A stretch of 8,006 nucleotides of DNA from Thermoanaerobaculia bacterium (lineage in GTDB: Bacteria; Acidobacteriota; Thermoanaerobaculia; UBA5066): assembly GCA_023717585.1 (NCBI GenBank), contig JAMQPJ010000123.1:1-8006 (forward strand), written 5' to 3'. A program made the position numbers and the translations under genes. Position 1 is the first letter of the stretch. Every line of letters starts with the position of its first letter. This document shows, piece by piece, positions 6,197 through 8,006 of this stretch. The notes beneath the pieces were generated by a model that worked only from the letters and a program-made list of their open reading frames with translations, was not told the origin of the DNA and did not search any database.

Positions 6197-6474
6197 CGAT
6201 GCGCTCCGGCTTCCATTCCGGCCTCCGCGCCGGCCGCCTCGAGAACGAGCTCGTAGTCCTCGATGACGGGATTCGCGAGCAGCTTCTCCGCCATTTGAGA
6301 GCCCGCTTCCCGCGCCGCCTTCGGATCGTCCGTGGCGACCTCGATGCGGAAGAGCTTCCCCGCCCGCACGTCGGAGACGGCGCCGTAGCCGAGGCGGTGA
6401 AGGGCGTCGGCGATGGCTTTTCCCTGGGGATCCAGGACCCCCGGCTTGAGCATGACCTTCACGAGAACCGTCAT
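6193..6474 (-). CDS. purS: Phosphoribosylformylglycinamidine synthase subunit PurS
   Basis: This 93-residue protein matches the small PurS subunit, which bridges PurQ and the small-type PurL in the FGAM synthase complex. Typical features are an N-terminal strand VLVKVMLKPGVLDPQGKAI (3-21), a central GYGAVSDVRAGKLFRIEV (29-46), and a C-terminal helix with AEKLLANPVIEDYEL. It extends about 10 residues further in an Ala/Gly/Glu-rich tail. The ATG has GAGGAG 6 bases upstream. The gene starts 16 bases after the walJ-like stop, and its own stop overlaps the purQ start. Its presence implies that the missing purL is of the short type that needs PurS. Confidence 0.95.
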   Translation of the reverse strand: MTVLVKVMLKPGVLDPQGKAIADALHRLGYGAVSDVRAGKLFRIEVATDDPKAAREAGSQMAEKLLANPVIEDYELVLEAAGAEAGMEAGAHR

Positions 6475-6480
6475 CGTCGA

Positions 6481-6487
6481 CTCCTCT
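6481..6487 (-). promoter_or_regulatory. Ribosome binding site of purS
   Basis: AGAGGAG on the minus strand lies 6 bases before the purS ATG, in the 16-base gap after the walJ-like stop. This is the only junction in the second operon without an overlap, and it carries its own strong site. Confidence 0.7.
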
Positions 6488-6490
6488 CTT

Positions 6491-7276
6491 CTAGTACACG
6501 CCGATCCACTCCGTGGGCGCGTCGTGCCGCGCGACGGCGAGCGTTGCGCGTGAACCTGTCGCGTCGAGGGCCTCGCGAAACACGCGCTCCGCGAGCGCCC
6601 GCGTGTTGTTGTGCCGCGAGACGTGAAGCGCGACCACGGCTCCGGTGCGGGGCCCGACGAGGCGCTTCAGCCCGTCCGCGGCGGACTCGTTCGACAGATG
6701 GCCCACGGCCGAAAGAATCCGTTTCTTGAGATAGGGCGGATAGGGACCGGACCGCAGGAGGTCCTCGTCGTGATTCGCCTCGAGCCCGAGCACCTCGCAA
6801 CCCGCCAGCGCCTCGAGAACCACGCGGGAAAGATGCCCGAGGTCCGTCACGATGCCCACGCGGCGCCCTCCTGCGTCCGCGAAGACGTAGCACACCGATT
6901 CGGCCCCGTCGTGCGGCGTGGACGTGACGCGCACGTGGAGGTCGCCCACGGTGAGCTCCTTCCCGCCCGCGACGGTCCGCACGTCGGCGAAGAGCGGGCC
7001 GGGGAATCCCCCGGCAACGGCGGTCCCCCGCGAGGCGTAGACGGGGATGCCGCGTCTCCGGTTCAGGTCGAGAGCCGCGTGCGCGTGGTCCGCGTGCTCG
7101 TGGGTGACGAAGATCGCGGAGATCGCGTCGAGCGACGAGCCGCGCAGGGCGAGCCGGCTCTCGGTCTCCTTCATCGAAAGGCCCGCGTCCACGAGGACGC
7201 TCGTCCCGTTCACGCGCACGACGGCGCAGTTTCCCGAGGAGCCCGACCCGAGGAAGCTGACCTCGAGCCGGCTCAC
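6491..7276 (-). CDS. MBL-fold metallo-hydrolase, WalJ/YycJ-like
   Basis: This 261-residue single-domain MBL protein is close in length and motif pattern to B. subtilis YycJ (WalJ), a presumed nuclease-like hydrolase linked to DNA replication and cell-wall signalling. The opening FLGSGSSGN (8-16) is typical of the family. Metal-binding motifs are THEHADH (58-64), TPHDG with His122 (120-124), TDLGH (144-148), EANHD (166-170), GHLSN (192-196) and HVSRHNN (218-224). This full set predicts an active two-metal site. The GTG start overlaps the dut stop as GTGA. A purS Shine-Dalgarno sequence follows the TAG stop. The walJ name comes from Bacillus, where the gene sits beside the walRK system. No such kinase is present here, so I leave the symbol empty and infer a housekeeping, nucleic-acid-related role. 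Confidence 0.9.
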   Translation of the reverse strand: MSRLEVSFLGSGSSGNCAVVRVNGTSVLVDAGLSMKETESRLALRGSSLDAISAIFVTHEHADHAHAALDLNRRRGIPVYASRGTAVAGGFPGPLFADVRTVAGGKELTVGDLHVRVTSTPHDGAESVCYVFADAGGRRVGIVTDLGHLSRVVLEALAGCEVLGLEANHDEDLLRSGPYPPYLKKRILSAVGHLSNESAADGLKRLVGPRTGAVVALHVSRHNNTRALAERVFREALDATGSRATLAVARHDAPTEWIGVY

Positions 7277-7743
7277 CGCGCCCCCGTGCTTCCGAAGCCG
7301 CCGTCGCCTCGCGCCGTCTCGCCGAGGCCCGAAGCCTCCTCGAACACGGCGCGCACGACGGGCGCGATCACGAGCTGCGCGATCCGTTCCCCGCGGAGGA
7401 GCGTCACGGGCTCTTTTCCGAGGTTCACGACGAGGACTCCGACCTCTCCGCGGTAATCCGCGTCGATCGTCCCGACGCCGTTCGCGAGCGCGATCCCCTT
7501 CTTCAGCGCGAGGCCCGAACGGGCGCGCACCTGCCCCTCGAAGCCCGCGGGAATCTCGAGCACGAGTCCGGTCGGGATCACGAGCCGCGCCCCGGGAGCG
7601 ACGACGAGGGGCTCGGCGACCGCCGCGCGCAGGTCGGCGCCGGCGGCGCCCGGGGAGGCGTAGGCCGGCGGAGCGAGGTCACGAAACGCTTCGGCCATGC
7701 GGTAGCGCACGTGGACGGGAAGGCCGGGGGTCTCGGCCGTCAT
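7273..7743 (-). CDS. dut: dUTP diphosphatase (trimeric dUTPase)
   Basis: This 156-residue protein hydrolyses dUTP to dUMP and pyrophosphate, keeping uracil out of DNA and feeding thymidylate synthesis. All five motifs of the homotrimeric family are present in order: I AGADLRA (34-40), [12 protein letters not shown] (74-83), [13 protein letters not shown] (91-100, with the catalytic Asp in IDADY), [11 protein letters not shown] (117-125) and [11 protein letters not shown] (145-154). Motif V is the mobile C-terminal arm that closes over the active site. Length is typical. The ATG overlaps the stop of the upstream M16 peptidase gene as ATGA, and the stop overlaps the next GTG. A later ATG (residue 16) is possible but would remove the first strand expected for this fold. 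Confidence 0.97.
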   Translation of the reverse strand: MTAETPGLPVHVRYRMAEAFRDLAPPAYASPGAAGADLRAAVAEPLVVAPGARLVIPTGLVLEIPAGFEGQVRARSGLALKKGIALANGVGTIDADYRGEVGVLVVNLGKEPVTLLRGERIAQLVIAPVVRAVFEEASGLGETARGDGGFGSTGAR

Positions 7744-8006
7744 GCCGCGAGCGCCTCGGAGACGTCGTCGGCGAGATGGCGCACGAAGGCCTCGGGCCGC
7801 GCCCCCGCCGGCAGGGGCCCGGCGATGCCGAGACCGAGCGGGCCTGCGCCCGCGCCGCCCGAGGGGCCGCCGCCTCCGAGGCCATAGAGGCAGCCGATCG
7901 CGGCGGACACGTCGTCGAGCCTCACGCGGTCCACGTCCGCGAGGAACTGCTCGGTGGAATACGGGCGGCCCCGATAGAGCCACGCGCGAACGGCGCACTC
8001 GCGCCG
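7740..8006 (-). CDS. M16-family (insulinase-like) peptidase, C-terminal 88 residues
   Basis: Only the end of this gene lies in the window; it begins beyond the right edge. The reading frame is open to position 8006. The visible [20 protein letters not shown] segment followed by LDDVSAAI is the late helix pair of M16 peptidases, the 'G-x-P-x-S-x-E-x' then 'D/E-x-V-T-x-x-D-V' pattern. The zinc-binding HxxEH motif would be in the missing N-terminal half. The tail has a Gly/Ala/Pro-rich stretch ([13 protein letters not shown]) before a short C-terminal helix. The stop overlaps dut. M16 peptidase genes often sit near dut and downstream of pnp in bacteria. The match is by pattern on a short piece, so confidence is moderate. 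Confidence 0.68.
   Translation of the reverse strand, partial: RRECAVRAWLYRGRPYSTEQFLADVDRVRLDDVSAAIGCLYGLGGGGPSGGAGAGPLGLGIAGPLPAGARPEAFVRHLADDVSEALAA

Noticed and set aside
6611..7456. A 281-codon plus-strand frame opposite the WalJ-like gene and dut
   Set aside because: Composition is typical of an antisense shadow, and both minus-strand genes carry full motif sets.
1..8006. Defence system, CRISPR array, insertion sequence or prophage
   Set aside because: No repeat-spacer pattern, transposase, integrase, terminal inverted repeats or phage-like genes are seen. The gene content is ordinary metabolism and ribosome assembly.

Overview
This is a very GC-rich (about 70% by eye), densely packed bacterial chromosomal window. 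Nine complete genes and two edge-truncated genes fill nearly all of it. Gene content and codon use suggest a free-living bacterium from a high-GC phylum. Acidobacteriota (Thermoanaerobaculia-like) would fit, with Myxococcota or Gemmatimonadota as alternatives. That placement is inference only, because no rRNA or other taxonomic marker is present. I see no mobile elements, CRISPR arrays, tRNAs or rRNAs.

Layout. (1) Positions 1-4326, minus strand: a run in the order rsgA (ribosome-assembly GTPase), an APC-family amino acid permease, pxpB, pxpC and pxpA (the three subunits of prokaryotic 5-oxoprolinase). pxpA runs off the left edge. The permease and the three oxoprolinase genes are joined by 4-base stop/start overlaps, so they form one translationally coupled unit, probably for uptake and ring-opening of 5-oxoproline to glutamate. 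(2) Positions 4327-4536: the only sizeable intergenic region. It holds two strong inverted repeats, a possible minus-strand promoter element and the rsgA ribosome binding site. It looks like a structured leader for the rsgA-led operon. (3) Positions 4537-5412, plus strand: a lone gene encoding a one-cluster ferredoxin domain fused to a metallo-beta-lactamase-fold domain with an altered metal-binding motif. (4) Positions 5396-5450: an 11-base degenerate tandem repeat across the convergent gene ends. (5) Positions 5450-8006, minus strand: a second tightly packed operon in the order M16-family peptidase (C-terminal end only), dut (dUTPase), walJ/yycJ-type MBL hydrolase, purS and purQ. This ties nucleotide-pool sanitation and de novo purine synthesis together. 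purL, the usual partner of purS and purQ, is not next to them.

The window is mostly housekeeping and catabolic genes. I found no clearly new system. The points most worth a second look are the ferredoxin-MBL fusion with its non-standard HxD...DH motif, the divergent PxpA N-terminus, the coupled permease as a candidate 5-oxoproline transporter, the structured leader upstream of rsgA, and the tandem repeat that places TGA in all three forward frames.
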